Source: Dromiciops gliroides (Eukaryota > Chordata > Mammalia > Microbiotheria > Microbiotheriidae). Taken from it: a stretch of DNA of 64,000 bases. The position numbers and the translations under genes are program-made. This document shows positions 11,044 to 23,290 of the stretch, piece after piece (position 1 is the stretch's first letter; each line of letters starts with the position of its first letter). The stretch lies in assembly GCF_019393635.1 (NCBI RefSeq), contig NC_057861.1:375639815-375703814 (forward strand), written 5' to 3'. The notes beneath the pieces were generated by a model. It had not been told where the DNA came from. It was given only the letters and a program-made list of their open reading frames with translations, and searched no databases.

Positions 11044-12670
11044 CTAGACACTAGTGGCAGAAAATTGACCCATACTCTTGCACTTCAGCCTCAGAATCTT
11101 CATTGAGTGCACAATCATCTGCAAACAAACAACCAACAATTGCACAATGATTCTTCTTCCCTTTTGGTCTATACTTTTCAAGTTACATAACTTACTATCA
11201 GTGTGGTAGCTAACCTTGATGCCATTTTTGTCCTCTTTGAAACCATTGGACAACATTGTGGAAAACATCATGCTAAAAACACACAGCTATGCTTTGTTAA
11301 AATTGTTGATTATATATACATATATTGATTTTTATATTAATAATCAATTTTATATCAATCATTTTATTGATTACTGGGAAAGTGTAAAAGCATTGCCCTT
11401 CATCTAGAATATGTATGAATAACATCATGAAGTCACCAAACAACACTGTTGAACTTCTCCTAGCAACTAAATTTTGCTGTGATCTTCCAAAAGCCCTCAT
11501 GACTGACAGTATCAAAGGCCTTGGTCAGATCAGCAGACATTGTATATAGACCTTTGTTCTACTCCTGGTATTTCTTCTAGATTTGTTAGAAATCAAAGAC
11601 CGTGTCAAATGTTATTTGACACTTAAGCTACACTGGCCTTTGGTCAAATGACCATCTTCCAGATGAAGAATCAGCCAATTAAAGAGCATTTTGGCCAAAA
11701 ATCTTGCTTTCAATGACTAAGAGAAACCTCTCTGTGATTGTCATAGGACAAACTCTTTACTTTTCCTTTATAAAGACTGACACTGTAGTCATCCTTGATC
11801 TCCTGTGTGATAACTTACTTTTCATATATAACTCAGAAAATTTCAGTTAGTTTTTATATAAGCAGTGGACTCCTTGCCTTATATATCTTTACTGGGATGG
11901 ATAGAATCAGTGCAAGGCACTTTTGAGACTCAAGAGGAACCCAATGACATTCAATATCTCTTTTTCACTTGGAAATTCAGCTGGAAGGGAATTGACTACA
12001 ATCCTGGACATACAGTCAAGGGTTTCAATTGTGGTTGATGACAGACTGTTGATAACACCATGTTCATCCTATCTCTCCAGAATTTTGGCCTTATCAATGA
12101 TCAGTGTGAGTCTATCACCTCTGAGTAGTTGAGAAGCACTAACAGTCTTTGGGCCAATTTTGACCTGATAATCAACACCAAAAATACATATGTTCTCCAC
12201 CAGCCAGCACTGCACCATCCATACATTCAACCACTGCTGACAATAAAGGGAGAAATTTTGAATGCTATGGATAAGTTCACTTACCTTAGCAGTGTACTTT
12301 TCAGGAATGTCCACATATGTGATGAGGTTGAGTCAGAGACAGCCAGAGCTAGCTCAGCTTATGGGAGGCTCTGAAAGAAAGTGTGGGAGAAAAGAGGTAT
12401 TAGGCTGCATACCAAACTGAAGTTCTATAGAGCTGTGTGCTGACTGTGAAACCTGGAGAATCTATCAGTGCCAGGTCAAAAAACTGAACCACTTCTATTT
12501 TTTCTGGGCATGGTGCTAAGGACTTTTTTTTTTTTTTAAGTAAGGCAATTGGGGTTAAGTAAGTGTTAAGTGTCTGAGGCTGGATTTGAACTCAGGTACT
12601 CCTGACTCCAAGGCCAGTGCTCTATCCACTGCACCACCTAGCTGCCCCGCTAAGGACTTTTTGAATTTTT
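11044..12670. mobile_element. RTE-like LINE remnant with opposed arms
   Basis: From about 12128 back to 11044 the coding sense is on the minus strand: a DLTKAFDTVSHEGFWKI string near 11510-11540, then MMFSTMLSNGFKED (11271 leftwards) and FADDCAL-like catalytic-loop text near 11110. From about 12129 the sense switches to plus: NFDLIINTKNTYVLHQPALH, then GEILNAMDKFTYL and ARASSAYGRL. The minus arm ends at about the position in the protein where the plus arm begins, so one element has been split and its upstream arm inverted. The plus arm is cut off near 12670 and holds a SINE. Confidence 0.7.
12529..12648 (-). repeat. tRNA-derived marsupial SINE (minus) in RTE copy
   Basis: Flanked by a perfect 14-bp target duplication GCTAAGGACTTTTT (12515-12528 and 12649-12662). 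It lacks an internal stretch between GGTTAAGT and AAGTGTTAAG, where the TGACTTGCCCAG segment should be. Confidence 0.95.
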
Positions 12671-12689
12671 TTTTTAACAAATATTAATT

Positions 12690-12880
12690 TGTCTCTCACA
12701 ACAACTCTTTGGGATAGGTGGTATTGTTATATCCATTTTGCAGTTAAGGAAACTGAGGCAAGCAGTTTTAAGAAATGTGCGCAGTGTCGCACAGATAGCA
12801 AAGGCCTGAGCCTGAATTAGAACTCAGATCTTTCTGGCTGAAAGCCCAGCACTCAATATACTATAGCAAGTCTTGTGGCC
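12690..12880 (-). repeat. MIR (ancient mammalian SINE)
   Basis: The plus strand carries the reverse complement of the MIR core: CTCACAACAACTCTTTGGGA, then GTTAAGGAAACTGAGGCA and AGAACTCAGATCTTTCTGGCTG. Strongly diverged, as expected for a pre-marsupial/placental split repeat. Confidence 0.8.
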
Positions 12881-13059
12881 TAAAGGAAGTCAGTGTAGCC
12901 AGAAGGTACAGATAAGAAAGAAAAACATTATTGGAATGATGAATAGTGAAAAGACACAGAATCAGGAGATTAATTATTGTTCATGAGGAATAGTATGAAA
13001 ACCAATGTTCTTATAGTGGGCTGAAAAGTATAAGATTTGAATCATAGGAAAGAGCTTAC

Positions 13060-13850
13060 GCGAGAGGGGTTAAACACAGGTATAGGCCAGTAGAGTCAGG
13101 CCCCGAGCATCCCGACTCCTCACATCCACCCTGTACCAGATAAGCAGCTGTGTCTCCCATAGGTCTCATTCACCTCCTCCTTGGAGCCATGATCCAAGAG
13201 CATCTCTAGCAGCCGCAGGTCATCCTCCACAACAGCCAGAAGCAGCTGCTGCCCCAGGGTCACATCCAAGCTCGGATGGGGGCCAGAAACCGCTTTTGTT
13301 CATACTTGGCCCTGATCCAGTGCTACGTCTCCTCCTTGCAAGCCTTTGGCCCCGGTATGGCATAGCCATCGAGGGCACCCTCCCGGAAGCTGTTGGCCAA
13401 TGCGTTGCCCATGGCGGTCATCACTGACAGCAGCTCAGGGGGGCCAGTCTTCCAGATCTAGGGAACACACTAGAGACAGGTGGGCCCCCAGGTGCAGGTG
13501 GATTCCTGAGCACTCTATTCACATCAGGGCCCCCAGGTTCAGGCTGGCCCAGTCTGGGTTGGGAGAGTTGCAGTCAATATAGAAGCTGTTGCCCCAGGGG
13601 ATGCGGACCACTTGCCCTGCCAGTGCCGAGTACTGCCTACCCAGGCAAGTCTTGTCCTTGGCACTTCGAAAAAACCCTACTGTCTGTTGAGGATTTGAGC
13701 CTGTACGCTCTGTACCCAAAGCTCCCTCTCTTCTGCTATGGAGGCCTCGAAGTGCCATGTCTGCAAGAACTCAAAGGGTTCCTCTGCATCTTCAGCTGTG
13801 CTAGTGGAGCCGTCTGGCCAGGGGTTCCTGTACTCTTTTTCCGACGTATA
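13060..13850 (-). pseudogene. AGAP2: AGAP2-like pseudogene (ArfGAP, PH end and first ankyrin region)
   Basis: Read leftwards from 13850, the minus strand encodes [10 protein letters not shown], then a PH-domain end ([27 protein letters not shown]), then the ArfGAP domain (NPDWASLNLGALM, IECSGIH, HLGAHLS, DLEDWPP, MTAMGNALANS, WIRAKYEQKRFLAP), then EDDLRLLEMLLDHGSKEEVN and DVRSRDARGLT. The order is that of AGAP proteins, and details such as DAP/NSPNPDWASLNLGALM and MTAMGNALANS fit AGAP2 better than AGAP1. Functional AGAP2 is a GTPase-activating protein for Arf with a GTPase-like domain and ankyrin repeats. This copy is broken: stops follow GALM (in place of a zinc-binding Cys), follow KEET and end other frames; the first zinc Cys reads Tyr; there are several frame changes; and part of the PH end and about 25 residues of the ankyrin region are missing. 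Domains run together without intron-like gaps, suggesting a retrocopy, although no poly(A) tail remains because the 3' end is cut. Confidence 0.85.
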
Positions 13851-13859
13851 ACATTACTT

Positions 13860-14420
13860 TTAGTCCGACTTAGTATCTGTACTGAAAGGAGTACTAGACT
13901 TAGAAACAAGAAATAGCTTTAAATACTCTCCCATATACTTGTTAGATCTGCAACAACAACAAAACATTTTAATCTCTCTATTTCCAAACTGTAAAACTTG
14001 CCTCAATCAACTAAGATGTTCTATGTAATACATTTTGTTTTTTAAAGTACTGTTAAATATCTATTAAAAATTCTAATTATTAATATATTTATTTACATTA
14101 TTTTTGGCAATTCTCTTAATATGAAAATTTTATTAATATTTATATCACTGATAATTTTCAATGGACTTCAGATAGAAAAAAACTGTTGGATAGGCTATGT
14201 TCCTATTATTATTTATATTTAAAATTATATGAAATATTTTAAAATATAATTATATTTTGGTGTTATTATTATTATTATTACTAGGTAATTTCTATCATTT
14301 GATGGAGATCAGCTGTAAGGAAACATGGGAAAAGCCAAAACACACACACATATATATGTATATATAAATAATTATGTGTGTGTATATACACATTCACATT
14401 GTGATGTTTAAAAATCAAAG
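13860..14420. other. No gene; AT-rich with small simple repeats
   Basis: Includes (ATT)n near 14262-14281 and CA/TA tracts at 14340-14392. Nothing else was recognised. Confidence 0.5.
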
Positions 14421-15021
14421 TGTTATGACTAAAATCTAATGTGTGGTCACCTTAAATTAGAAGCTTATAGCACAGGGGCAGCTAGATGGCATAGTGGATA
14501 GAACACCAGCCTTGGATTCAGGAGGACATGAGTTCAAATCCGGCCTCAGACCCTTGACACTTACTGCTGTGTGACCCTGGGCAAGTCACTTAACCCCAAT
14601 TGCCTCACCAAAAAACCCCAAAACAAACAAACAAACAAAAAAAGAAGCTTATAGCACCAGTCTTTGGGCATTAAGCATTCATTAAAGTATATTAGAAGTT
14701 ATCAAAAGAGAGGAAAAACACATGGAGCTCAGAGAGAAAAAGCCTAGCTGACACCGCTCCTACCAAGACCTCCAAGGGGGGGAAAAAAAGGTCCCCTTTC
14801 CATTCTCCTCAAGGAGAATCTCTCTCTGGATAGCAAGAGGGGTGGACCCTACACACAGTTCCAAGCTAATTGGCTGGTAGCATTGATTTACATGACTTAC
14901 AGGCAGTTCTATGAATAAATATAACTTCCAGGTGCTAGTCACATGGTTTTTCGTCAGGGGGCCATTGCCCTGGTTCACACAATGTCTTTCTCAGCAGGAA
15001 GGTGGCACCCTGATTCTCACA
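14421..15021 (-). mobile_element. Solo LTR (fossil), interrupted by a SINE
   Basis: On the minus strand it begins TGTGAGAATCAGGG and shares blocks in order with the LTR at 36438: CTGGAAGTTA, a segment reading TACCAGCCAATTAGCTTGGA, then near the end GGTGACCACACATTAGATTTTAG, equivalent to the U5 text GGTGACCACTCATTATATTTT. The shared order supports one LTR family. A plus-strand SINE with its own 15-bp duplication sits in the U5 part. No flanking target duplication for the LTR itself was found, so the outer ends are approximate. Confidence 0.65.
14474..14642 (+). repeat. tRNA-derived marsupial SINE (plus) inside an LTR
   Basis: Flanked by a perfect 15-bp duplication AGAAGCTTATAGCAC (14459-14473 and 14643-14657). 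Full head, B box and 3' end, with an A/C-rich tail (AAAC)n. Confidence 0.97.
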
Positions 15022-17870
15022 ATATTCATATTTAATTTTTGACCATGACAAGCATAAATAAACATAATTTCTTGCTTTACTTGAATACAAGTTTTGGAAT
15101 GTAAGCCCATCTTCTGTAAGCTCACTGAAAGCAAGGCTAGTACAACTCTAGTAGCAAGCAGTTTCATAGATGTTACTCTTTCTTTTACCATTTGATTTTC
15201 ATTGCTTCAACTATGTTTCAAAATTTCAAAAGCATGTATCCCATATACTTTAGAGACAATTTTCACTTTGTAAGATAATATCTAATAAAATATTTTCTCA
15301 AAATTTTAATGGGTGGGTATTATATCTGGAGAATTGTGGGCAACAGTTTGATCCGTGATAATGAACTTATTCTATTGCAATTTATTTGTTGATTTCTCAA
15401 GAATATTTCAAGGTCTATATTTTTAGTATGAATTTTTGCATCTGTCAGTTCACAAAAGATAAGTACTTTCTGATGTTGAATTCTAGTCATTAGGTTATGT
15501 TTTACTAGACATTCAGTAGTTGTTTTTGGAGCCTTCAGTAATGTCTTAAACAGTTTCTGCCATTTCCTTGAGTATTCATCATTGATTATGTCACAATGTC
15601 AAAATTCCATAACAATAAATCTTCTCTAATTTCTGGTGATTATAACCTGGTTATAATAAGTGTCTCTTTTCATAAACAAGTCTGCATGTCTCAGCCATTT
15701 GTTTTATACTTAGTTCTTAAAATGTTTGATGAATTCATGGGATATCATTTTTTGAATGCTATTTGATTTCTCTCTTAAATACTGTTTCATAAGCCCTATA
15801 TACATGTAAATGACTTTTATTGCATTTAATATTTACATTTTCCTATATTTGTCCTATTATCACCACCACCATCAGCCACATTCAAGTCTCTAAAGCATAT
15901 TTATTAGAATATAGAAATATCAGTCTTTCTGGTTAGAGGACTATGTAACTGTGCTTCAATGAAGCAGTTCTGCTAAAAGATGCAGTTCTCTTGCTGTGAG
16001 TAAAAACAAAACCTGATTTCTACACACACTTTCATGGTGCTACTATAGATACTGTAGGAACATTTAGATTATTCATTTTGGTCAACATCAAGGTTATTAC
16101 AATAACAACTAGATATTTTTGTTGTTTTGGGGGAAGTTTTAAACATAGGTGTATTTTCTAATGAATCAATTAATGAAAAAAAAGCATTTATTATGTGCCA
16201 AGCACTGTGCTATGCCTTATAGATAAAAATTGAAAAAAAAATTCATAAGCTCTTACTAAGATTATTTAGAGGGTAGGGTTCTTGGGTAAATGCTAAGAAC
16301 CAGTGGACTGTCAAATGAAATGGAAAAGCAAATGGTAAGATCAAGTCTGTATTTTTAGGATTATGTTTGGTGACACCATGCTCATTCAGGTGATCTTAGT
16401 AGCCATGTTTCAGATCCACAAATATTAGGAAGATGTTAATAGGAAAGGGACCCAATTATCAGAAGAAAGAATATACTCTCAAGAAACTCAGGTGGAACTG
16501 ATAATAGTAATAAGGTAAGTGTAGCCAAAATAAGCTCTCTAGCATATCTTCAGACCTGGGAAATGAGGCTTGGAATAAGAGAGGGAAAGATTCCACTTTC
16601 TAATGGTGCCTACCCCTGCTTGACTTTTGGGCTCTCCAGTGAGATTTTTCTAATAACATGTCCCTTTAAGGAGGCATATAAATAAATTTTCATATTGTCT
16701 TATACTGCATATATGGAAATAAAGTGATTTTCTTTCCTTAGAAATAATATATCTCTATTTCATATAATTTATATACATAAAACCCCGTGTAGGTAAAATG
16801 CCAATTTTGATGATTTCTTTGATATTGTTTTATATTCAGTAGCTTATTAACTTTATTAAACAGAAATTCATAGGGCAATACTTTATTTTTACTATTTGGT
16901 TTTATTGCTCTCTCATTCTATCCCCCTGTGAGTAGTATGAGTAATGGAAGATCTACTCAACATTTTTTAGAGATGAAAAATTACATTCTTGAAGGCACTA
17001 TAACCCCAGCTAATATATAGTTTAGAAGAGATCATTTAAAACAGAGGTAGGGAAAAGTTATCAAATGGTTTTCTAACTTGAACAGAGTTAAGGATTTCTT
17101 AGTAGAAAAGGGGTGCCATTGATTTCCATATCCACCAAATTAAAAAAAAGTCTTCATTTGCAAAGCAAAGAATGAAAAATAACAAGATAAAATCAATCAT
17201 CATGGTATGTAAGACCTGTTTTAATGATGAGTGCATAAATGTCAAAGAAGTAAAAGAAAAAAGGAAAAATTTAGATTTTTTAAAAAAAAATTTTAAATTT
17301 AGATATTTTGAGAAAAATCACAGTTTTTAAAAATATATTAAATTCAAGTACTTTAAGTAATGGGTAATAGAAAACACACACATTCCTACATTTGAACATA
17401 TAACCCTTTATATCAGTAACTTAAGTACAATTTCTTGTACTATTTTAGAAAGTTTTAAGTATTTTCCCCAGAAACAGCATTTTTTAGTCAGTTACAAATT
17501 TGAGAGCTTTACCTTAAGATCTATTACTCATCTGTCATTAAAGTATCGTCAATGCAGTGATGTATGGGTGTAATACATCATCAGATTGCCATCACTTCTA
17601 TGATCTATTACTTACACTGAACGAACTGTCAGAAACAAGTTGTGGAAACTCAGTGACTTTCAATATACTCTTTATAATGCATTATAAATACCTTATTTAT
17701 GAATAGCTGTACAAATAATAAAATTGGTTTAAATGTCCATATAAAGCAAACAAAAAATAAAATTCCCCCTTTAAAGATATTCATTACAATCAGCTAACAA
17801 TGAGCATAAATTAAGTTCAACTTGAAAAAATAAGTTATTTTTTTTTCTTTTACAAAAATTTAAGGTCACT
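15022..17870. other. Unrecognised sequence with one old repeat trace
   Basis: AT-rich DNA without recognisable coding sequence. At about 16165-16215 the text GCATTTATTATGTGCCAAGC followed by ACTGTGCTATG matches a very common ancient mammalian repeat end. The rest looks single copy. Confidence 0.45.
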
Positions 17871-17879
17871 CACAATTGA

Positions 17880-18275
17880 AGATACTAAGCAGAATGCGTT
17901 GGAGGACTGAAGGTATCCTATGAATTAATGAGTGTGAATAACCCCAAGATTAATTTTGTAAGACTAGTGAACAATTAAAATCAATTTAAAAAAAAAATCT
18001 CATGTGGCCCTTTATTGTGTCAGCTGTCAGAAACTTGGGAAACTCTTTCTGCAATAGGAACACCGAGGAGGTAAAGAGAGTGTCCCACAGGTGGAGTAGC
18101 AATCACTCTGTCTCTATTTATTTCTTCCTCATCTCAGTCTAGGAGTTATTTGCTAATCACTACTTCCCTTTCATTGGCTCGTATGTACGCCATATCCACC
18201 TACCCCACACAGAGTTACTACTTCTGTCTGTTGGAGAGAGACTGTTAATGAACTCAAGGCTGTAACTCAACACAG
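17880..18275 (-). mobile_element. Possible LTR-like remnant
   Basis: More GC-rich than its surroundings, and on the minus strand has an AATAAAGGGCC poly(A)-like motif near 18010-18020 downstream of a CCAAT-like box (GAGCCAATG near 18170-18180). The ends are not defined and no target duplication was seen. It could equally be ordinary DNA. Confidence 0.25.
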
Positions 18276-19046
18276 ATTACATCTAGAATAATAGTACCCT
18301 TTAGGTTATATTAAATAAAAACATTTCAGACACAATTTCTTCCTTATATTTGAACTCTAATTTTAATTATTGTTACATTGATGTATAACAAATTTAGATC
18401 ATTGCTAAAGTCATTTGCCTCTTTATGCAAGAGAAGTAACCTAAATGTCCTAACAGATATACCAGGGGTCCAAAAGTTTTGGCAGGTCTTACCAAATTAG
18501 AAAGGCTTGGACTTAAGGGCCAGTGATTGAGATTTTTCAGTTTGTTTGCTTTTTGATCTAGGGGTCAGCCAAACTAAATTCAGGAAGGCTTATCACATTA
18601 AAAAGTTCGTTATTATGAATTTTTTCACCATGCCTTCCCCAACTACCCTAAAGAATATTATTATTTCTGGCTTAAATCAGTAAACCTCTGCAATGATACA
18701 GTCAATAATAGATCAATACAACTGCATGCCTTTGAAGCATTAAAATAGTGGTTAAAAGCAATAGTTTTATCAAGTTTAAATATTGAACTAAGAACTTATC
18801 TAGAGAACTGAAGAAATATACACACAAATATTTGTGTGCATGTGTGTATGTGTGTGTGTGATGCTCATTGTTTTGTTCTCAAGGTTTTTTATTGTCAAAC
18901 CTGAATCATCTCAACTAAGCAAATACATTTATAAGTTGCCTCTGGAGAAAGTTGATTAAAAAAAAAGACAAAAGAATTAAAAGAATTGAAAAAAGATTAC
19001 TTTGAAATAGATGGTGATAGAGGAGGATATTTAAGGATCTTGTCTT
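18276..19046. other. No recognised feature
   Basis: AT-rich, with a short TG-rich run at 18835-18861. No gene or repeat family was recognised. Confidence 0.45.
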
Positions 19047-19058
19047 TTATCCTGCTTT

Positions 19059-19207
19059 TTTATTTTTTTTAATGAAGCAATTGGGGTTAAGTGACTTGCC
19101 CAGGGTCACACAGCTAGTAAGTATTAGTAAGTCTGAGGCCAGATTTGAACCCAGATACTCCTGACTCCAAGGCCAGTGCTCTATCCACTGCACCACCTAG
19201 CTGTCCC
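19059..19207 (-). repeat. tRNA-derived marsupial SINE (minus)
   Basis: Flanked by a perfect 12-bp duplication TTATCCTGCTTT (19047-19058 and 19208-19219). Confidence 0.96.
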
Positions 19208-19239
19208 TTATCCTGCTTTCTTAATAAGATGAAATGAAA

Positions 19240-20590
19240 GAATGAATAAAATTTTTTTAATGATTAAATTTCTGCTATATGCCACCCATACATCTAAACA
19301 CTGGAAATACAATCACCAAAGCAAATAATTATAAGGAATTTACATTCTAACAGATGGAAACAACAATTTAAGGGAATGATTGATGGTCAGATATGTATAT
19401 TTTCATACAGGATGAATATAGATTAATAGATTGGCACAGAATTTTTACTGATTCATACACTGAATAAGACATTCCCATGTGAAACAAGAATAGAACACAT
19501 TTACTGAGGTCCATGTGAACTTTTTAGTGAACCTGTAGCTTCTTGGGTATTTTTATTTTTAATGAATCTTAGTAAAATCAGACATAGGAATGTGAGTTTT
19601 AAGAAAAAAAATATCTATCAATTGTGTTAATATTCCCTGGAGCATAATCAATCAGTAGGTACATTGGAGTGACTTAGACTTTGACCTCTAAAGTAGGGTA
19701 AGGATTCCCTGTGCACTATTATAGCATGTCAGAATATTTCTGTTGATGAATAGCATATTGCCAGTGACAAGATATATGTAGTGAGAAAACATCTTTTAGT
19801 ATAATTAGAGATTGAACACCAACAGTGATATGTGAATGATGTTAATGCAGTATGGCAGGAGTCAGTTTGACAAATTCCTTCTGCAATGATCACCCCATTT
19901 ACACTTTTAGAATTGTTATATAGAGATAGAGATACACATATACACACATATGCATTTAGTTTATACACATATACTCTACTATAAACATAAACTAAAAATA
20001 TGTATACATATATTTTATATATATAGTTTATATAGTATACTATGCTATAAACATATAGAAAGTATTTTGTTTATATGTATGTGTGTGTGTATACAGAGAG
20101 AGAGAAAGAGAAAGAGTGAGAGAGAATGAGAATAGTTTACAAATAGATTAAGGTTATAGCACCTTTATCAAAATATCAAAATTTATCAAAATTTGATAGA
20201 GAAACAATCATCTCTCCAGGAGGAACCTATATATAACCACATGTGTGTATATATATGTATATATATGCATATATCCATATCTGTGTGTTTATGTATGTAT
20301 GTATATGCATACAGTCTATACTCTTGAAGTATATTTCTTCCTTTTATCTGTCCCTAAATGGTGTGGATAGCTGCTTTAATGCAGCTTTAACGTAGTATTT
20401 TAAAAAGACAGGAGAGGAGGCAACTTTAGCGAAAGACTTCATATTTCATAGAGTATCTCATAATGTCAATTAATTGTACCCAATTAATACAAAGACAGAT
20501 GGCCTTTCCCCTCAAGGAGCTTGCAATCTAATGGGAAGAGGCAACATACAAAAAGAAGCAGAAATGTGGGTGTTGAAAAGTAGGAGGTAT
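19240..20590. other. Mostly unrecognised; traces of an ancient dispersed repeat and TA/TG tracts
   Basis: At 19268-19350 (TGCTATATGCCACCCATACA onwards) and 20497-20545 (CCCCTCAAGGAGCTTGCAAT) there are parts of a common old mammalian repeat that reads CTATGTGCCAGGCACTG followed downstream by CTCAAGGAGCTTACATTCTA. 19920-20110 and 20235-20310 hold TATA/TGTG-rich simple sequence and a short (GA)n. Confidence 0.4.
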
Positions 20591-20859
20591 CCAGCACAGT
20601 GACATCTTAATCCATGGATTTAAAATGATATACAGCAGCAGATGCAAAATGGAAGGAGCTGACAGACTAATCTCTGCCCTCCAATCAGAAGGGAGAAGAA
20701 TCTGAAGAAGGTATTATCAACCAAGATTTGACTAAGCAGAATGCTGATCAGATTAGAGGTGATGAGTGGAACCCCAACCTTTACTGCTGATCTTTTAATT
20801 CAATTACTACATTAAGACTTGAACTCCAGGCAGACTTCATTCTTGGACTTTTCTTTAGG

Positions 20860-21790
20860 AGTTACCATTTCACCTGGAGACAATATAAATTATTCGGGAT
20901 TCTATCTGCCAAGAAAAACCCAGAAACAATATTAACACAATTATAAAATACTTTTAACATATATGAAAATCAGATCTAAACAAGTGGAAAAATATCAATT
21001 GTTCATGGATAGACTGAGCTAATATAATAAAGATGACAATTATACCTAAATTATTTTATTTATTCAGTGCCATACCAATTAAACTACTGAAAAGTTATTT
21101 TATAGATCTAGAACAAATAATTTAAAAATCATCTGGAAGAACAAAAGGTCAAAGATATCAATAGAATTAATGAAAAGAAAATTCAAAGGAAAGTATCCTA
21201 GCTATAACAGATCCAAAACTATATTATAAATCATCAAAACTATTTGGTACTGGATAAGAAATAGAGTGGTGGATCATACAAGACACACAAATAAATCACT
21301 CCAGTAATATACTTTTTAATAAACCCAAAGACTCCAGCATCTGAGATAAGAACTCATTATTTGACAAAAAACCCTAGGAAAAAATTAAAATAGTATCGCA
21401 GAAGTTAGGCATAAGCCAACATCTTATATTGTATACCAAAATAAGCCCAAAATGGATACATGATTTAGACATAAAAGGTGATACCATATCAATAGTATGC
21501 AGATCAAAGCATACTATTTTCACTTTACTTTTTGCTTGATTTTTTTCTTTCTTACTTATGATTTTTCCCTTTTGTCTTGACTCTCCTTTCACAAAAAAAT
21601 AATGTGCAAATATGTTTAACATTGTTCTACTTATATAACGTATATCTAATTGCTTGCAGTTTTGCAGAGGGGGAGGGGGAAGGGAGAGAGGGAGAAAAAT
21701 TTGGAACTCAAAATATTACAAAAATGAATGTTGAAAACCATCTTTACCTGTAATTGGGAATAATATAAAATACCATTATAAAACCAAAAA
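20860..21790 (+). mobile_element. L1 LINE remnant (ORF2 middle/C part, internal deletion, 3' UTR)
   Basis: From about 20880 to 21480 the sequence follows the plus-strand L1 at 25880-26520 (NIK/YLGVYLP-type region, the IFSAIPI-like segment, KDSSI and GDTI). It then jumps to 3' UTR sequence at about 21500 with a G-rich tract (21666-21700) and an A-rich end. The roughly 900-bp ORF2 C-terminal stretch present in the longer L1 is absent. Confidence 0.8.
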
Positions 21791-21829
21791 CAAAAAAGGG
21801 GTTACTACTTCTCTGCCCCTTCCCCCTTT

Positions 21830-22169
21830 CCACTACCACTACAGTTTTTTCTCAGTTCTGTTTCACTTAAAGCTTATGACAATCTACCTTCCTCCAGTAT
21901 TTACTGAGTTATTACTAATTATGTTCAGTTAAATTGGTCTTTGTTTTATCTCTTACTCAGAATAGATAATTTCTCATCTCTGTGCTTTTGTCCAGGATGA
22001 CACTCATATCAAGAATGCACTCCTTCTTAGAATCCCTACATTATTTCAAAGCTCAGCTCAGATATTACCTCCTATATAAGAACTTTCGTGGTCTTATTCT
22101 CACCCCCTATTACCTTTCTCTCCTTCTGTATCTCTGTTTCTGCCTCTCTCTTTGTCTCTCTCTGTCTCT

Positions 22170-22233
<64 letters not shown>

Positions 22234-22400
22234 CACATATATGTCTATCTGTCTGTCTGCATGTTGCTGTCGCTGGTATAATGTAAGATTTCCTTTAAGG
22301 GCAGGGCATCTCATTGTTATTATTTTTTCCTCAGCATATATTAGATTGCTTGACAAAAAAAGGTGATTAATAAATGCTTATTTATTTGTTGATTGCTAAA
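21830..22400 (+). mobile_element. L2 LINE 3' end with expanded (CA)n
   Basis: Matches the L2 3' region in order: TCTCTGTGCTTTTGTCCAGG, GAATGCACTCCTTCTTAGAA, TTTCAAAGCTCAGCTCAGAT, then after the CA tract AAGGGCAGGGCATCTCATTG and TTAATAAATGCTTATTTATT. Orientation is plus. The simple repeat lies inside it. Confidence 0.7.
22174..22231 (+). repeat. (CA)n microsatellite
   Basis: An almost pure run of about 28 CA units, preceded by a CT-rich tract (22130-22172). Confidence 0.97.
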
Positions 22401-22784
22401 TTAGTGGTTTGCATTACTGTAATGTTTTCTTTTCTTTTTAAATTCTGTCTTAAATGACAATATGTAAAAGCTACAGGAATTTTTTTTTCCTTCTCAAATC
22501 ACAAGGTACTCTTTACTTTAGATTAAGAAAGAAACTATTACTGATGCTGATAATATTTTATTTTAAACTCTTTGAGATCATGGTCTCTCTATTATCTCTT
22601 CTTGCAATCCTTGTACAAAGTAAAATATATTTTAATACTGTATTTTCATTCTGAAATTACCACAAACTAAATTAAATGGGAATATGAATAGAATAGAAAT
22701 AGATTACATGCAGAACTACTTATTTCTATTAAATACTACTTGCTTTTCCTTTTAAGTATATGTTATGGGAATTTGCTGTTATTG

Positions 22785-23290
22785 TTGTTCTTCCTTTGTT
22801 TTCAAAGAGGTTTTCATTTACATTTATTTTATTTGTTTTCATGGGGTGATGTCTTGACTTGTTCATGATTTGGATTTAAGTGAGGCAGTTACACAAGTCA
22901 TGTCACTCACTCTCTCTTCCAGATTCATCAAAGTCCAGTGAGAGGGATGCAATGAATGACCTTGGTGTCTTCAATGCCAAATCAATCTCTAAGGACTCCA
23001 CAGCATCTACTTCACCTTCCTTCATGGCTATTGGAACAAATTGTTCTCTTCTGCACATTCCTAGGGAAGTCTTCACATGCTTCAGGAAGAGTCTACCATT
23101 TCCTAACTCACTGATGGTTATGAAGTCTGTCAGTTACCCTCAATCTGGTTTAGCCCTTCTGCTAAAACAGTTTTATTGTGGTGTGGCTGCTGCACTTGCT
23201 GTAGCTTCTTGTAGCTACAGGTGAGAGTTGAGGATCTAACACCTGTACAGAGCAACTAGGATGAAATTTCTCTTTATAGGAAGACTAGGG
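22785..23290 (+). repeat. Probable old dispersed repeat of unknown class
   Basis: The text TTCTTCCTTTGTTTTCAAAG, GGTGATGTCTTGACTTGTTC and GGATTTAAGTGAGGCAGTTA resembles a dispersed repeat I recall from marsupials (TTCGTTCTCGAAGAGGACCA ... GATGTCTTGACTTGC ... GGATTTAAGTGAGG). Only the first 200 bases align by memory. The open frame at 22880-23224 is probably incidental. Confidence 0.35.

Noticed and set aside
13346-13916. Plus-strand frames of 78-97 codons in a GC-rich island
   Set aside because: They are antisense to the AGAP2 pseudogene; the minus strand carries the recognisable domains.
22072-22366. Three overlapping frames of 90-99 codons rich in His-Thr, Cys-Val and Leu-Ser
   Set aside because: They are translations of the (CA)n tract and flanking L2 sequence.
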